The notes under the pieces: model-generated | Databases searched by the model: none | What the model was told of the DNA's origin: nothing | The model's input: the letters and a program-made list of their open reading frames with translations, nothing else | Part shown: positions 33,618 to 42,281 of the stretch, one piece after another | How positions within the stretch are numbered: the stretch's first letter is position 1 | How the letters are laid out: every line of letters begins with the position of its first letter | Source of the DNA: Alphaproteobacteria bacterium | GTDB taxonomy: Bacteria > Pseudomonadota > Alphaproteobacteria > DSM-16000 > Inquilinaceae | Assembly: GCA_028277405.1 (NCBI GenBank) | Contig: JANQGH010000091.1 | Span: 1-64,000, forward strand | Reading direction: 5' to 3' | Length of the DNA: 64,000 nucleotides | Translations under genes and position numbers: made by a program

Positions 33618-35930
33618 CTAGTCCCGCCATCTCTTGACCACTGTCAAGTGATTGGCGTCGCCGTCGCGACGATAGCGAACTTCGTCCATCATCTCACCCA
33701 GCAAGTGGATGCCCAGTCCGCCCGCCGTGCGTTCGTCGATGTCGCCATCGACGGGAGCGGCCGCCATCTCCAAGGGATTGAACGCGACACCATCGTCCGT
33801 GAAGGTGGCCTCGACGGTGTCGCCGGACACGTCGATATCGACCTCGATCGCGTGCTGCCCGCGATCATGCCAGGCATAGCTGCAGATGTTGGTCACGATC
33901 TCGTCGAACGCCATTTCAAACAAGCCCACCAAGCTTTCAGGAAAGTCCAGCGGCGCGACGAGCTGTTTGAACAGGGCGGCCAGCCGACGGTGCTGGTAAA
34001 GCTCATTGGCAAGGGTCGCGTGCAAGTGCCTGCCGGGTTCGATCACGGCGGGCACGTGTGAGGCTTCGCGCCAGGGCTTGACCTCATAGACCGACTGCGT
34101 GCCGTACCCCTTCGGCAGTTCGACCGTGCCGCGGTAAAAGCAGCGAAAGCGCGGCCTGTAGGTTCCCCCAGCCAGTTGGTTTTCGGCCTCCAGCGCGCTT
34201 TCCTCCGCCGTCAGCGCGGCCACGAACTGTTCGGACGCGTAGGCCAGACCCGGAACCGTGATCGGCTCAATCCGCGCGGCGCGGTTGACGTTGCCGCCAT
34301 AGATCACGGTCTGGCCGGTCAACGGATGGTCGCCTTCGAAGATCGGGCCCGCATGCAATCCGATGCGCAGTTGCAGCCGTTCGGACAGGCCGAAATCGCG
34401 ACTGTCGATCGCCCGGAAGGCGGAATAGAGCGCCGTGGCGTAGCTGGCCGATTCCAGCGCCGTGTCGTGAACGGTCAGGATGGCATCGCCCCAACTGTCG
34501 ATGATGCGTGGCGTGGGAACGTCGGCGCCCATGTGCAGCGCGATGGCCCGCATGAAGCGCCAGAACAGGATAAGCTGATCATCCTTCAGCCGGCTGAACC
34601 CGACGACGTCGGCAAATAGCAACCCGGCAACCTTTTGCAGATCCCCATCGCCGTCGGAACGCGCAATCGAGGTGTCCTCGGTGTCGGCCGAACCCAAGGT
34701 CACCTTGGCCTCGTCGGCGATTTCGTCCAGGCCCATCAGGCGCAGGCGGGCCGGGTCGCCCCAATTGTCGACGAAATCGTTCGGGCTGCCCGGAAACGGG
34801 TCCGCCAGGAAGTCCCAGATCGCCGCGAGATAGGGCGGGCTGGACAGGACGGCGCCGCGCAGGCGCGCGGTCCCGTCGATGACCTGATTGCCGAACCGCA
34901 ATATCGCGTCGCCGCCGACATAGGGTTCCTGGCAGACCTCGGTAACCGACGCGGCTTGCCCGACAACGCGGTCGAAGCGCGCGAGCCATGCCGGGCCGTA
35001 GGGCGCAACCAGCTGGTCTCGAAAACTGTCCCGCTGAAATGGCAGGACGACGTTCAACTCCACGCCGCGCGCCAGCAGGTTTTCGCAGAACAGAAGGTCG
35101 CAGCCGGCGGCGGCCGAGCCGTACGCGATGGCCGGGTTCAGGGACGACAGGGTCTTGTCGATCGCCTGCCGCAGCGCCGGTTCGAGTGCGGGCGGAAGGC
35201 CACCGTCTGCGCCCCCGCGCAGCCGGATCCCTGCATAGACCAACAGGCAGGGGGGTATGAACAGATCGATCAACTGCTGATCGACATCGACACCGCGCGT
35301 TGACAGCGCCTCGAGCCGCTGCCGCGCTTCGGCACGCAGCAGGGGACGGTTGGCCCATTGACCGGCCAGGTTTTCAAGTTGGCCGGCGGCCTCCTCGTCC
35401 TGACCGATCAAGAGGAACAGTTCCGCGAGCACAAGCGGGCGTGCGGGGTCGTCTGTCGGATCGTCCGCCGCCTTGCGTAGCGCCACCTGGGCGAAATCAC
35501 CGGCCTTGTCACGGTCGCCACCTGCCTGGGCCAGCAGCGCTGCCTGAGCGAGGTCCTGGAAGTCGCCGTTCGTCTGGGCACGGTGCAGGCGAATGGCCAA
35601 GGCTCGGCCCAGATCGTCCGCTTGGCCGTCGCTTTGCCAGATCTCCTCGAACACGTCTGCTAAGAGTGTGCCCTCTTCGCCCGTGGGGTCCATGGCTTCG
35701 GGGTCGATGCCCGCGATCGCCGCCTGACGGATCTGCTCTCTGGCGGCGTCGATCGCGCCGCTGCGGACCAGGGCGGTCGCCGCCAGCAGGTGAAGCCGGT
35801 CGGCATTCGATCCGGTCTCCAGCCCCTTGATTGCAATGTCATAGGCTTTGAAGACCCGGCCCTTGCCTAATGCATCGCGGACCGCCTCTTCGACCGTGTC
35901 TTTCGCTGTGGATGAGTTCGGCCGTGTCAT
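33618..35930 (-). CDS. Class III nucleotide cyclase fused to RsbW-type kinase
   Basis: 770 residues, cytoplasmic. Residues 1-270: helical repeats like TRAFs-binding/TPR regions. About 430-630: class III cyclase catalytic domain with GLLFADVVGFSRL (metal Asp), DSWGDAILTVHD (second metal Asp), LRIGLHAGPIFEG and YGGNVNRAARIEP (transition-state Asn and Arg). The Lys that reads adenine in adenylate cyclases is Asp here, and the second specificity position is hydrophobic, so substrate and activity are uncertain. About 640-770: HATPase of the RsbW/SpoIIAB type with AFDEIVTNICSYAW, FTDDGVAFNP and GGLGIHLL. Upstream of the STAS gene, same strand, so both are probably cotranscribed. Confidence 0.88.
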   Translation of the reverse strand: MTRPNSSTAKDTVEEAVRDALGKGRVFKAYDIAIKGLETGSNADRLHLLAATALVRSGAIDAAREQIRQAAIAGIDPEAMDPTGEEGTLLADVFEEIWQSDGQADDLGRALAIRLHRAQTNGDFQDLAQAALLAQAGGDRDKAGDFAQVALRKAADDPTDDPARPLVLAELFLLIGQDEEAAGQLENLAGQWANRPLLRAEARQRLEALSTRGVDVDQQLIDLFIPPCLLVYAGIRLRGGADGGLPPALEPALRQAIDKTLSSLNPAIAYGSAAAGCDLLFCENLLARGVELNVVLPFQRDSFRDQLVAPYGPAWLARFDRVVGQAASVTEVCQEPYVGGDAILRFGNQVIDGTARLRGAVLSSPPYLAAIWDFLADPFPGSPNDFVDNWGDPARLRLMGLDEIADEAKVTLGSADTEDTSIARSDGDGDLQKVAGLLFADVVGFSRLKDDQLILFWRFMRAIALHMGADVPTPRIIDSWGDAILTVHDTALESASYATALYSAFRAIDSRDFGLSERLQLRIGLHAGPIFEGDHPLTGQTVIYGGNVNRAARIEPITVPGLAYASEQFVAALTAEESALEAENQLAGGTYRPRFRCFYRGTVELPKGYGTQSVYEVKPWREASHVPAVIEPGRHLHATLANELYQHRRLAALFKQLVAPLDFPESLVGLFEMAFDEIVTNICSYAWHDRGQHAIEVDIDVSGDTVEATFTDDGVAFNPLEMAAAPVDGDIDERTAGGLGIHLLGEMMDEVRYRRDGDANHLTVVKRWRD

Positions 35931-36360
35931 GCCGCCCCATCGGTTTTCGAGTGGAAGGCCAAGCTCAAGGCGCTGGTACGGCGTCCGCGCAGTGATGCCG
36001 CCAGCCGTTGCCGGCCGTGATAGGTCGCCGCCCTTTCCATGGGCCGCACCATGCCAGCATCATTCAGGTTTCACAAAAACAGTCTGCTTTCTTCAGGTTT
36101 TTCGAAGCCGGAGACGGTTTAGTCCGCCGCGCTTCTCGCCAATGCGGCTGGAGCGGCCCGCGGCGCGTCGATGTTGGCGCCTTTGGGCAAGGAAACGCCG
36201 GCTTTCGAACGGCCCACCCGACCACGCGACCGAAACGGCGTGTCACCGAGAACACGCCGTCGACGGTCGCACGCGTGGCGCCGTTTGGGACCGATCGGAA
36301 GACGGCGGAGATATCGAAATGACGGCGTTCAAACTCAAACGCCCAGGAGAGGATGACCAC
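35931..36360. other. Intergenic region, 430 bp, divergent
   Basis: Lies between the cyclase/kinase and peroxiredoxin genes, both starting outward. The peroxiredoxin frame stays open through it, but family length and the AGGAGAGGATG site put the start at 36361. An inverted repeat, CGGCGTGT and ACACGCCG with eight bases between, lies at 36236-36259 and could be an operator for the peroxiredoxin gene. TTCAGGTTT occurs twice near 36063 and 36093. No gene is supported. Confidence 0.4.
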
Positions 36361-37020
36361 ATGACTTTAAAGATCGGCAGCACGGCCCCGAATTTCACGC
36401 AAGACTCTACCCATGGCCAGCTGAACCTTTACGAATTCATCGGCAATTCGTGGCTGGTGCTGTTTTCCCATCCGAAGGATTTCACGCCGGTCTGCACCAC
36501 CGAACTCGGCCACATGGCCAAGCTGAAGCCGGAGTTTGACCGGCGCAATGTCAAGATTCTGGGCCTCAGCGTCGATCCTGTCGACGACCACAAACGGTGG
36601 TCTAAGGATATCGAGGAGGTCACGGGCACGGCGCCGAACTATCCCATGATCGCCGACGCCGATCTGAAGGTCTCCAAGCTTTACGACATGCTGCCGGAGG
36701 ATGCCGGCAACAGCGCGGATGGCCGGACGGCGGTCGACAACGCGACTGTGCGGAACGTCTACGTCATCGGGCCTGACAAGAAGATCAAGCTGATGATCAC
36801 CTATCCGATGAGCACGGGCCGCAACTTCGACGAGGTCCTGCGCGTCATCGATTCGCTGCAACTGACCGCCGACCACAAGGTCGCCACGCCGGTGAATTGG
36901 CAGCAAGGCGAGGACGTCATCATTGTCCCCGCCGTGGCCGACGACCAGGCGAAGGAACTGTTCCCGGCCGGTTGGAAGGCGCCGAAGCCATACATCCGCT
37001 ACGTCTCGCAGCCGAACTGA
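36361..37020 (+). CDS. 1-Cys peroxiredoxin (Prx6 family)
   Basis: 219 residues from the ATG at 36361. Reduces peroxides through Cys45 in HPKDFTPVCTTELG. The C-terminal domain (YPMSTGRNFDEVLRVIDSLQ, PAGWKAPKPYIR) is that of the Prx6 group, which has no resolving Cys. DFTPVCTTE is intact. Cytoplasmic. The rhodanese gene 71 bp downstream might be cotranscribed and link it to thiol or sulfur stress. Confidence 0.93.
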   Translation: MTLKIGSTAPNFTQDSTHGQLNLYEFIGNSWLVLFSHPKDFTPVCTTELGHMAKLKPEFDRRNVKILGLSVDPVDDHKRWSKDIEEVTGTAPNYPMIADADLKVSKLYDMLPEDAGNSADGRTAVDNATVRNVYVIGPDKKIKLMITYPMSTGRNFDEVLRVIDSLQLTADHKVATPVNWQQGEDVIIVPAVADDQAKELFPAGWKAPKPYIRYVSQPN

Positions 37021-37091
37021 AATCTTCCGATCAGCGCGGTCGCGGACCTCTCCGCGACCGTTGCGCTGATGGCCATGAAAGGATTTTGAGT

Positions 37092-37976
37092 ATGATCCAT
37101 GCTCTGTCTTCGCTGCGGCGCGCAGCGATCCTCTTAGCGGCGATTGTGGCGTTCGGCGCCACGTCCGCTGCCGCCGCCGATTACGCCAATCCCGGCTTGC
37201 TCACGTCGACCGAAACCCTGGGCCTGATGCTGGAGGACCCGAATGTGCGGGTTGTCGATGTGCGGCCGCGCGAGGCGTACGACGCTGGCCACATCCCCGG
37301 CGCCATCCACCTCAGCGCCGACGACATCATCGATCCCGTCAGCCATGTCGACGGTGATCTTCTGCCGTTGTCCGAACTGGCCGCCATGCTGGGCGAGCGC
37401 GGTATCGGCCCGGAAACCCGTGTCGTGTTCTACGACGACCGCGGCGGCTTTCACGCCTCGCGCCTCTTTTGGCTGCTGGAGTATCTCGGTCACCGCCAGG
37501 TCAGCGTGCTCAATGGCGGCTTTCCCGCCTGGGAGCGGGAAGGCTGGACGGTCAGCCAAGAGGCGCCGACGGTCGAGCCCACCGAGTTCCCGATCAACCT
37601 GACGCCGCGCCGGGCCGCCTCGGCCGACTGGCTGATGGAACGGCGCGACGATCCGTCCGTCGTGGTCATCGACGTGCGGCCGACGCCGCTGTTCGAGGAA
37701 GGTCACATCCCGTGGGCGCGCAACATCCCGTGGGCCCAGAACCTGAACGAAGACGGCACCATGCGGTCCGCCGAGGACCTGTTGGCCCACTTCGCCGCCC
37801 ATGGCGTGACGCCGGACGACAACATTGCCGTTCACTGTCAGAACGGCAAGGCGTCCGCCCATTCGTACCTGACCTTGCGTCTGCTGGGCTTCCAGCAGGT
37901 TCGCAGCTACGACCGGTCCTGGGCCGAATGGGGCCACGCCTACGACCTGCCGACAGCGAGTTCGACTGACGGCTGA
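37092..37976 (+). CDS. Periplasmic two-domain rhodanese (sulfurtransferase)
   Basis: 294 residues from the ATG at 37092, where an N-terminal signal peptide ends near SAAAADY. Two rhodanese domains: the first has VVDVRPREAYDAGHIPGA and YDDRGGFHASRLFWLL, but no catalytic Cys; the second has VVIDVRPTPLFEEGHIPWA and VHCQNGKASAHSYLTLRL with the active Cys. The loop CQNGKA is near the CRxGx[RT] of thiosulfate enzymes but not identical. It transfers sulfane sulfur, probably in the periplasm. Confidence 0.88.
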   Translation: MIHALSSLRRAAILLAAIVAFGATSAAAADYANPGLLTSTETLGLMLEDPNVRVVDVRPREAYDAGHIPGAIHLSADDIIDPVSHVDGDLLPLSELAAMLGERGIGPETRVVFYDDRGGFHASRLFWLLEYLGHRQVSVLNGGFPAWEREGWTVSQEAPTVEPTEFPINLTPRRAASADWLMERRDDPSVVVIDVRPTPLFEEGHIPWARNIPWAQNLNEDGTMRSAEDLLAHFAAHGVTPDDNIAVHCQNGKASAHSYLTLRLLGFQQVRSYDRSWAEWGHAYDLPTASSTDG

Positions 37977-38001
37977 TCGACGGCAGATAGCGGTTTGAAG
38001 G

Positions 38002-38033
38002 CCGGGGTGTCTCGATGGTTCGAGGCACCCCGG
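38002..38033. terminator. Hairpin between convergent rhodanese and DUF533 genes
   Basis: A 14-base stem with one mismatch (arms 38002-38015 and 38020-38033) around a short loop, followed by TCGTCGTTTTA. Its place between two converging genes fits a terminator used in both directions. The T-run is short. Confidence 0.6.
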
Positions 38034-38041
38034 TCGTCGTT

Positions 38042-38800
38042 TTAGGCGGTGGCTGCCGCCGCTTGGTCTTCCAACTGGCTGACCAGTTCGGGCGGCAGAG
38101 AGAGGCGGCTGGCCAAGCCTTCGAGATAGGCCTGCTCCATCGGGTGGTCCGGGTCGATGGCCAGCCGGGAGGCGAGGTAGAGCTCGGCCGCCTGTTCCGG
38201 ACCATCCGCCAAGTCGGCGATATCCTGCAGGCTTGGCGGCTTGGCCAAGGCATCGAAAACGAAGGCCTTGTCTTCGGCATCAAGGGGCAATTGGCCGACC
38301 TGATCGAAGATCACGCGCTGCTCGTCCGGGCCGATATGGCCGTCGGCGTTGGCGGCCGCGATCATCGACATGACCAGCGCCAGTTCGAACGGCCTGCCGT
38401 CGCGCGCCGGCGCCGTTTCCGGCAGGAACTTCGATCCCTCAGGCGGCGGTTCCGGCGGATCGCTGGCGAGCTCTGCCGGCGCGGCCTGGGCCGCTGGGCC
38501 GGGCGTCCCCGACTGGGGCGCCTGCTTGCCCGATTGCCAGTTCTGATAGGCGCGATGTGCCAGCGCGCCCAATACGGCGGCACCGCCATAGCCCGCAACG
38601 CCGCCGGCGACCTTGCCGACCTTCTTGCGCACTTTCTTGTTGCCGATCAGCAGGCCAAGCACGCCGCCGGCCGCGAGGCCCCCCGCGACGCCGGTCATCC
38701 CGCTATCGGCCAGACGGTTCCGGGCGCCCTGCACCGCCTCGGTGGCGCGGCCGCCCGCGTTGGGGCCTAGAAACTGTTCGAGAATGCCTTGTGGGTTCAT
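38042..38800 (-). CDS. DUF533 / TerB-like envelope protein
   Basis: 252 residues. Residues 1-90 contain a glycine-rich hydrophobic hairpin (GVAGGLAAGGVLGLLIG, then KVAGGVAGYGGAAVLGA) that probably inserts in the membrane; a Pro/Ala linker follows. Residues 130-250 are the TerB-like helical domain with MIAAANADGHIGPDEQRVIF and YLASRLAIDPDHPMEQAYL, acidic loops that may bind metal. Such YebE-like proteins are widespread and of unknown function. Confidence 0.85.
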   Translation of the reverse strand: MNPQGILEQFLGPNAGGRATEAVQGARNRLADSGMTGVAGGLAAGGVLGLLIGNKKVRKKVGKVAGGVAGYGGAAVLGALAHRAYQNWQSGKQAPQSGTPGPAAQAAPAELASDPPEPPPEGSKFLPETAPARDGRPFELALVMSMIAAANADGHIGPDEQRVIFDQVGQLPLDAEDKAFVFDALAKPPSLQDIADLADGPEQAAELYLASRLAIDPDHPMEQAYLEGLASRLSLPPELVSQLEDQAAAATA

Positions 38801-39121
38801 GTCTTCCTCTTATTCGGACCGTGCCGGAGATAGGGAGGGGCAGGGCAAATCACAATTGGCCCGGGCACGCGACATCGCGTCACGAGGGCCTTTTGTCGCG
38901 GAACGGCGGGCTCTCGGTCCGATCGATGGTGCGGGACGGGTTGCCATTTAGGTTGTCCGGTCTATTGACTCTCTCCTAATCAATGTTCTTGAATTGTTCT
39001 GGGTCAGAGGATGGGTGTTTTCGCCGAGTTTGCCGGGCTTCGTGCCTGTGGGGTTGCGGTGGATTTACCCGCAATTTGGATGCCGTTGACGGCCAATGAC
39101 AGGCCGTGAGCGGGCTGCGAT
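38801..39121. other. Intergenic region, 321 bp, divergent
   Basis: Between the DUF533 gene and the small zinc-ribbon gene, both starting outward. I see no gene and no clear regulatory motif in it. Confidence 0.35.
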
Positions 39122-39382
39122 ATGGGTCGTCGTCACGTCTATCAGTTGGAGGATCTGGGCTCGCGCTACGAGGTGCGTTTGTCGGCCTTGCGCGAGTGGC
39201 ACGTGGTCAGAATCCGCTGCTTCAGCTGCGAGCGGGTTGGCGATGTCTATCCGAAGACCCTGAAGCGCCAGTTCGCGGTCGACACAAGACTGATCGATCT
39301 ACAGCCGAAGTTCCGCTGCCGCCGCTGCGGCAACAGCGAGCTGAACTTGTGGAAGATCTACCGCTTGCCGCGAGACCCGTGA
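39122..39382 (+). CDS. Small zinc-ribbon protein
   Basis: 86 residues, strongly basic. IRCFSCERVG and FRCRRCGNSE give two C-x2-C pairs about 33 residues apart, a likely zinc ribbon. The rest lacks any family signal. Its many Arg residues would suit RNA or DNA binding. No ribosome site is obvious, so the start is unsure. Confidence 0.5.
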   Translation: MGRRHVYQLEDLGSRYEVRLSALREWHVVRIRCFSCERVGDVYPKTLKRQFAVDTRLIDLQPKFRCRRCGNSELNLWKIYRLPRDP

Positions 39383-39448
39383 CCCGGGGCAGCCGGTCGT
39401 TGCTCGCCAAAGCCACGTGCCCACAACCCCAAGGCGACGACAACCGGC

Positions 39449-40216
39449 CTAATTGCCACCTGCCGGCAGCGCCTCGATGGATAGGATCGACAGCCCCTCC
39501 GGCAGCGGGCCGTGGGCAAGGATGTTGGCCATCTCGTTCGCCTGTTGCTCGGTGAAGGCGCCGGAGATCATCGCGCGGCCGCCGCGGATGGGTTCTTGTA
39601 TAACCGGTGCTGAGAGAACCTGACCATCCACCACGATGGCGAGCGGCAGGCCAATCATCTCCTCGGTGATTTCTCCGAACCGTTCGGCGCCGCGATTGGT
39701 GAGCGAAAAGGTGATCGTCCAGTCGCCGTAGGTCGAGATCTCAGCATCAGCGGAGGCCAACTCTGCGTTGCCCAACAGCGGGGCTGGATCGACGATGTGG
39801 GTCGTCAGGCCGTCGGCATCCGGCAGGCGCGTCAAGCTCTCCGGCAACTTTTCATCGGACCCGTGCGAGACGTCGACCCTGACGAAACTCAGGTCACCCG
39901 GCTGAAGCAGCGGACCCACCAGGGCTGTGGGTTCGTCGGCGGTTTCGATCTCCAGAACAAGAACGTCGGGCGGTGCTGCCGCGAGAGAAAAGCCGCAGGC
40001 CTCGCTGCCCTCTAGCCGTTCCTCCAAGGCCTCAACGGCCTCCAGTGCAAGCGGCCCCGCTCCGCCAACCATCACCTCGTAACGCGGTGCTGGCTCGGCG
40101 CAAGCCTCCATCGTGGCCGCCGTGATTGATGTGCCATCGGCACAGGCCGCCGTACCCAGCAGAAGGCGGCACATCAGCAGGGCAAGCGACGTGGTTTCGA
40201 CGACCGTTTGCTCCAT
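39449..40216 (-). CDS. Stand-alone SecD P1-head-like exported protein
   Basis: 255 residues, GAGGGAG site before the ATG. A hydrophobic segment LALLMCRLLLGTAACA near the start looks like a signal sequence. The C-terminal 80 residues match the periplasmic P1 head of SecD: LPLAIVVDGQVLSAPVIQEP, then GGRAMISGAFTEQQANEM and ILAHGPLPEGLSI. No SecD membrane domain or base is present, and no sec gene is adjacent. This suggests an independent periplasmic use of the head fold, perhaps peptide or sugar binding. Function unknown. Confidence 0.72.
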   Translation of the reverse strand: MEQTVVETTSLALLMCRLLLGTAACADGTSITAATMEACAEPAPRYEVMVGGAGPLALEAVEALEERLEGSEACGFSLAAAPPDVLVLEIETADEPTALVGPLLQPGDLSFVRVDVSHGSDEKLPESLTRLPDADGLTTHIVDPAPLLGNAELASADAEISTYGDWTITFSLTNRGAERFGEITEEMIGLPLAIVVDGQVLSAPVIQEPIRGGRAMISGAFTEQQANEMANILAHGPLPEGLSILSIEALPAGGN

Positions 40217-40274
40217 CTCGCAGCTCCCTCGACCACCGTTCGAAAGCGATCAGATCAAGCGCCTGATGACGGTG

Positions 40275-41111
40275 TCAAACTACGCTGCAATAGCGCTCGC
40301 CGCAAATCCGCAAGACTTCCTCCGGCGGCTTCTTCCACCAGGTTTCCGCGCTGAAGATTTCGACCTCCGCATGGCCGTCATAGCCGGCTTTCTCGACCAT
40401 CGCGCGGATGGCGGGGATGTCGATGACACCGTCGCCCATCATGCCGCGGTCGAGCAGCAGATCGGTCGTCGGCACCAGCCAGTCGCAGACGTGAAGCCCG
40501 AGGATGCGGTCGCCGGCGCGGGCGATCTCGGTCGCCAGGGCCGGGTCCCACCAGACATGGTAGATATCGACCGCGACGCCGATGCCATCGCCAAGCATGT
40601 CGCAGAGATCATTGGCCTGGCCAAGCGTGTTCACACAGGCCCGGTCGGCCGCATACATCGGGTGCAGCGGCTCGATCGCGAGCGTGACGCCGGCGGCGCG
40701 CGCCTCCGGCAGCAATGTCGCCAGCGCCTCGGCCACTTGCTCACGCGCGGCCGGCATGTCCTTCGAGCCGGGCGCCAGACCGCCGACCACCAGCACCAGG
40801 CATTGGGCGTCCAAGGTCGCCGCCTCGTCGATCGCTGTCCGGTTGCTGTCGAACATGGCCTGGCGTTCGGCATCGGTCGACCAGGTGAACATGCCGCCCC
40901 GGCACACGCCGGTGACGGTCAAATCCTCGCCCTTGATCAGCCGCTCGGTCTCGTCAAGCCCGATATGGGCGATCTGGTCCCGCCACGGGGCGACGCCGGT
41001 AATGCCGAAACGGCGACATGCGGGGATGATCTCCGCCAGTGTCCATTGCTCGCGCACCGTCGCGGTGTTGAGCGACAGGCCGGCGAGGGGGCCGTCAAGC
41101 GTGACGCTCAC
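40275..41111 (-). CDS. Sugar phosphate isomerase/epimerase (TIM barrel)
   Basis: 278 residues of the xylose-isomerase-like AP-endonuclease-2 superfamily. TLAIEPLHPMYAADRACVNT supplies a metal Glu, GVAVDIYHVWWDPAL the Asp and His, and DGHAEVEIFSAETWW the last metal Glu. Overlaps the DUF993 gene start side by four bases (ATGA-type), so it is translated with it. Last gene of the TetR-linked catabolic block. Likely isomerises a keto- or aldo-sugar intermediate. Confidence 0.85.
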   Translation of the reverse strand: MSVTLDGPLAGLSLNTATVREQWTLAEIIPACRRFGITGVAPWRDQIAHIGLDETERLIKGEDLTVTGVCRGGMFTWSTDAERQAMFDSNRTAIDEAATLDAQCLVLVVGGLAPGSKDMPAAREQVAEALATLLPEARAAGVTLAIEPLHPMYAADRACVNTLGQANDLCDMLGDGIGVAVDIYHVWWDPALATEIARAGDRILGLHVCDWLVPTTDLLLDRGMMGDGVIDIPAIRAMVEKAGYDGHAEVEIFSAETWWKKPPEEVLRICGERYCSVV

Positions 41112-42277
41112 CGCTCGATGCCGGCATGGATGGAAAGCCAGCCGGCGAAGCGGTCTGCGGCTTGGGCTGGGTCGTCCAGCAGGCCGGCGGCATCGGCCAG
41201 GCGGAACAGTTCGGCGAAGTGCAGCGCCGACCGGGCACTTTCCTGGCCGCCGACCATGGTGAAGGCGGGCTGATGGCCGTTCAGCCAGGCCAGAAACACC
41301 ACGCCCGTCTTGTAGAAACGGGTCTGCGCCGCGAAGATATGCCGTGCCAAGGGCACGGTCGGGGCCAACAGGGCGCGGTATCGGTCCGTATCCCCCTCAG
41401 CCAGCGCGGCCAGGGCGGCCGAGGCGACCGGCGCGATGCTGTCGAAGATGCCCAACAGCGCGTCGGAGGCGTGCTCGCCATCGCCCTCGATCAGTTCGGG
41501 ATAGTTGAAATCGTCGCCGGTATACATGCGCACGCCCTTGGGCAGGCGTCGGCGCATGATGATTTCCTTGTCCTTGTCCAACAGCGAGATCTTGATGCCG
41601 TCGATCTTGGCGGCGTTTTCCTCGATGATGGTCAGGCAGTTCTCCATCGCAGCATCGATGTCGTCATTGCCCCAATAGCCGGCCAGGGCCGGGTCGAACA
41701 TGTCACCCAGCCAGTGCAGGATCACCGGCTCGCTCACCTGGCCCAGGATCCGGCCATAGACCGAGGCGTAGTCGTCGGAGCTTCGGGCCTTGGCCGCCAG
41801 CGCCCGGCTGGCCATGACGATCATCCGGCCGCCCTCGGCCGCGACCGCCTCGATCTGTTCCAGATAGGCCAGAACCACGTCGTCGATCGTGACATGGTCG
41901 GTCAAGACGAGATGGTCCGTGCCGACGCCGCTGAAGACCATCGCGTCGCTGCGCGTCCGCGCCTCGGCGATCGAACGCCGGATCAGCTCGCGCGCCGTCA
42001 ACCAGTCCAGCCCCATGCCGCGCTGGGAGGTGTCCATGGCTTCGGCAACGGCCAGACCCAGATCCCAAAGGTGGTGGCGGAAGGCCAGCGTCCGGTCCCA
42101 ATCGACCGCGCTCTCGATCCACGGGTCGTGCGCCGCCATCGGGTCGGCCACCACGTGGGCGGCACCGAAGGCAATGCGGTTGAACCGATGGGGCGGTTTC
42201 GGCCGCTCAACCGGCGTCCCGGACAGGGTGTAGCTCTCCGTCCCGCCGGTGGGCAGGGGCAGGGTCAGGCTCGTCAT
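41108..42277 (-). CDS. DUF993 dihydrodipicolinate-synthase-like protein
   Basis: 389 residues, TIM barrel of the DapA superfamily. KIDGIKISLLDKDKEI contains a Lys where the class forms its Schiff base, and RMYTGDDFNYPELI follows as in DapA relatives. The substrate would be a keto acid or keto sugar cleaved by a lyase reaction. It commonly occurs with Gfo/Idh and isomerase genes, as here (recalled, not checked). Start is four bases from the end of the Gfo/Idh gene. Confidence 0.82.
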   Translation of the reverse strand: MTSLTLPLPTGGTESYTLSGTPVERPKPPHRFNRIAFGAAHVVADPMAAHDPWIESAVDWDRTLAFRHHLWDLGLAVAEAMDTSQRGMGLDWLTARELIRRSIAEARTRSDAMVFSGVGTDHLVLTDHVTIDDVVLAYLEQIEAVAAEGGRMIVMASRALAAKARSSDDYASVYGRILGQVSEPVILHWLGDMFDPALAGYWGNDDIDAAMENCLTIIEENAAKIDGIKISLLDKDKEIIMRRRLPKGVRMYTGDDFNYPELIEGDGEHASDALLGIFDSIAPVASAALAALAEGDTDRYRALLAPTVPLARHIFAAQTRFYKTGVVFLAWLNGHQPAFTMVGGQESARSALHFAELFRLADAAGLLDDPAQAADRFAGWLSIHAGIER

Positions 42278-42281
42278 GCTC

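Noticed and set aside
35848..36360. Upstream extension of the peroxiredoxin frame
   Set aside because: Prx6 proteins begin at MTLKIGSTAPNF; the added part overlaps the cyclase gene start and shows no domain.
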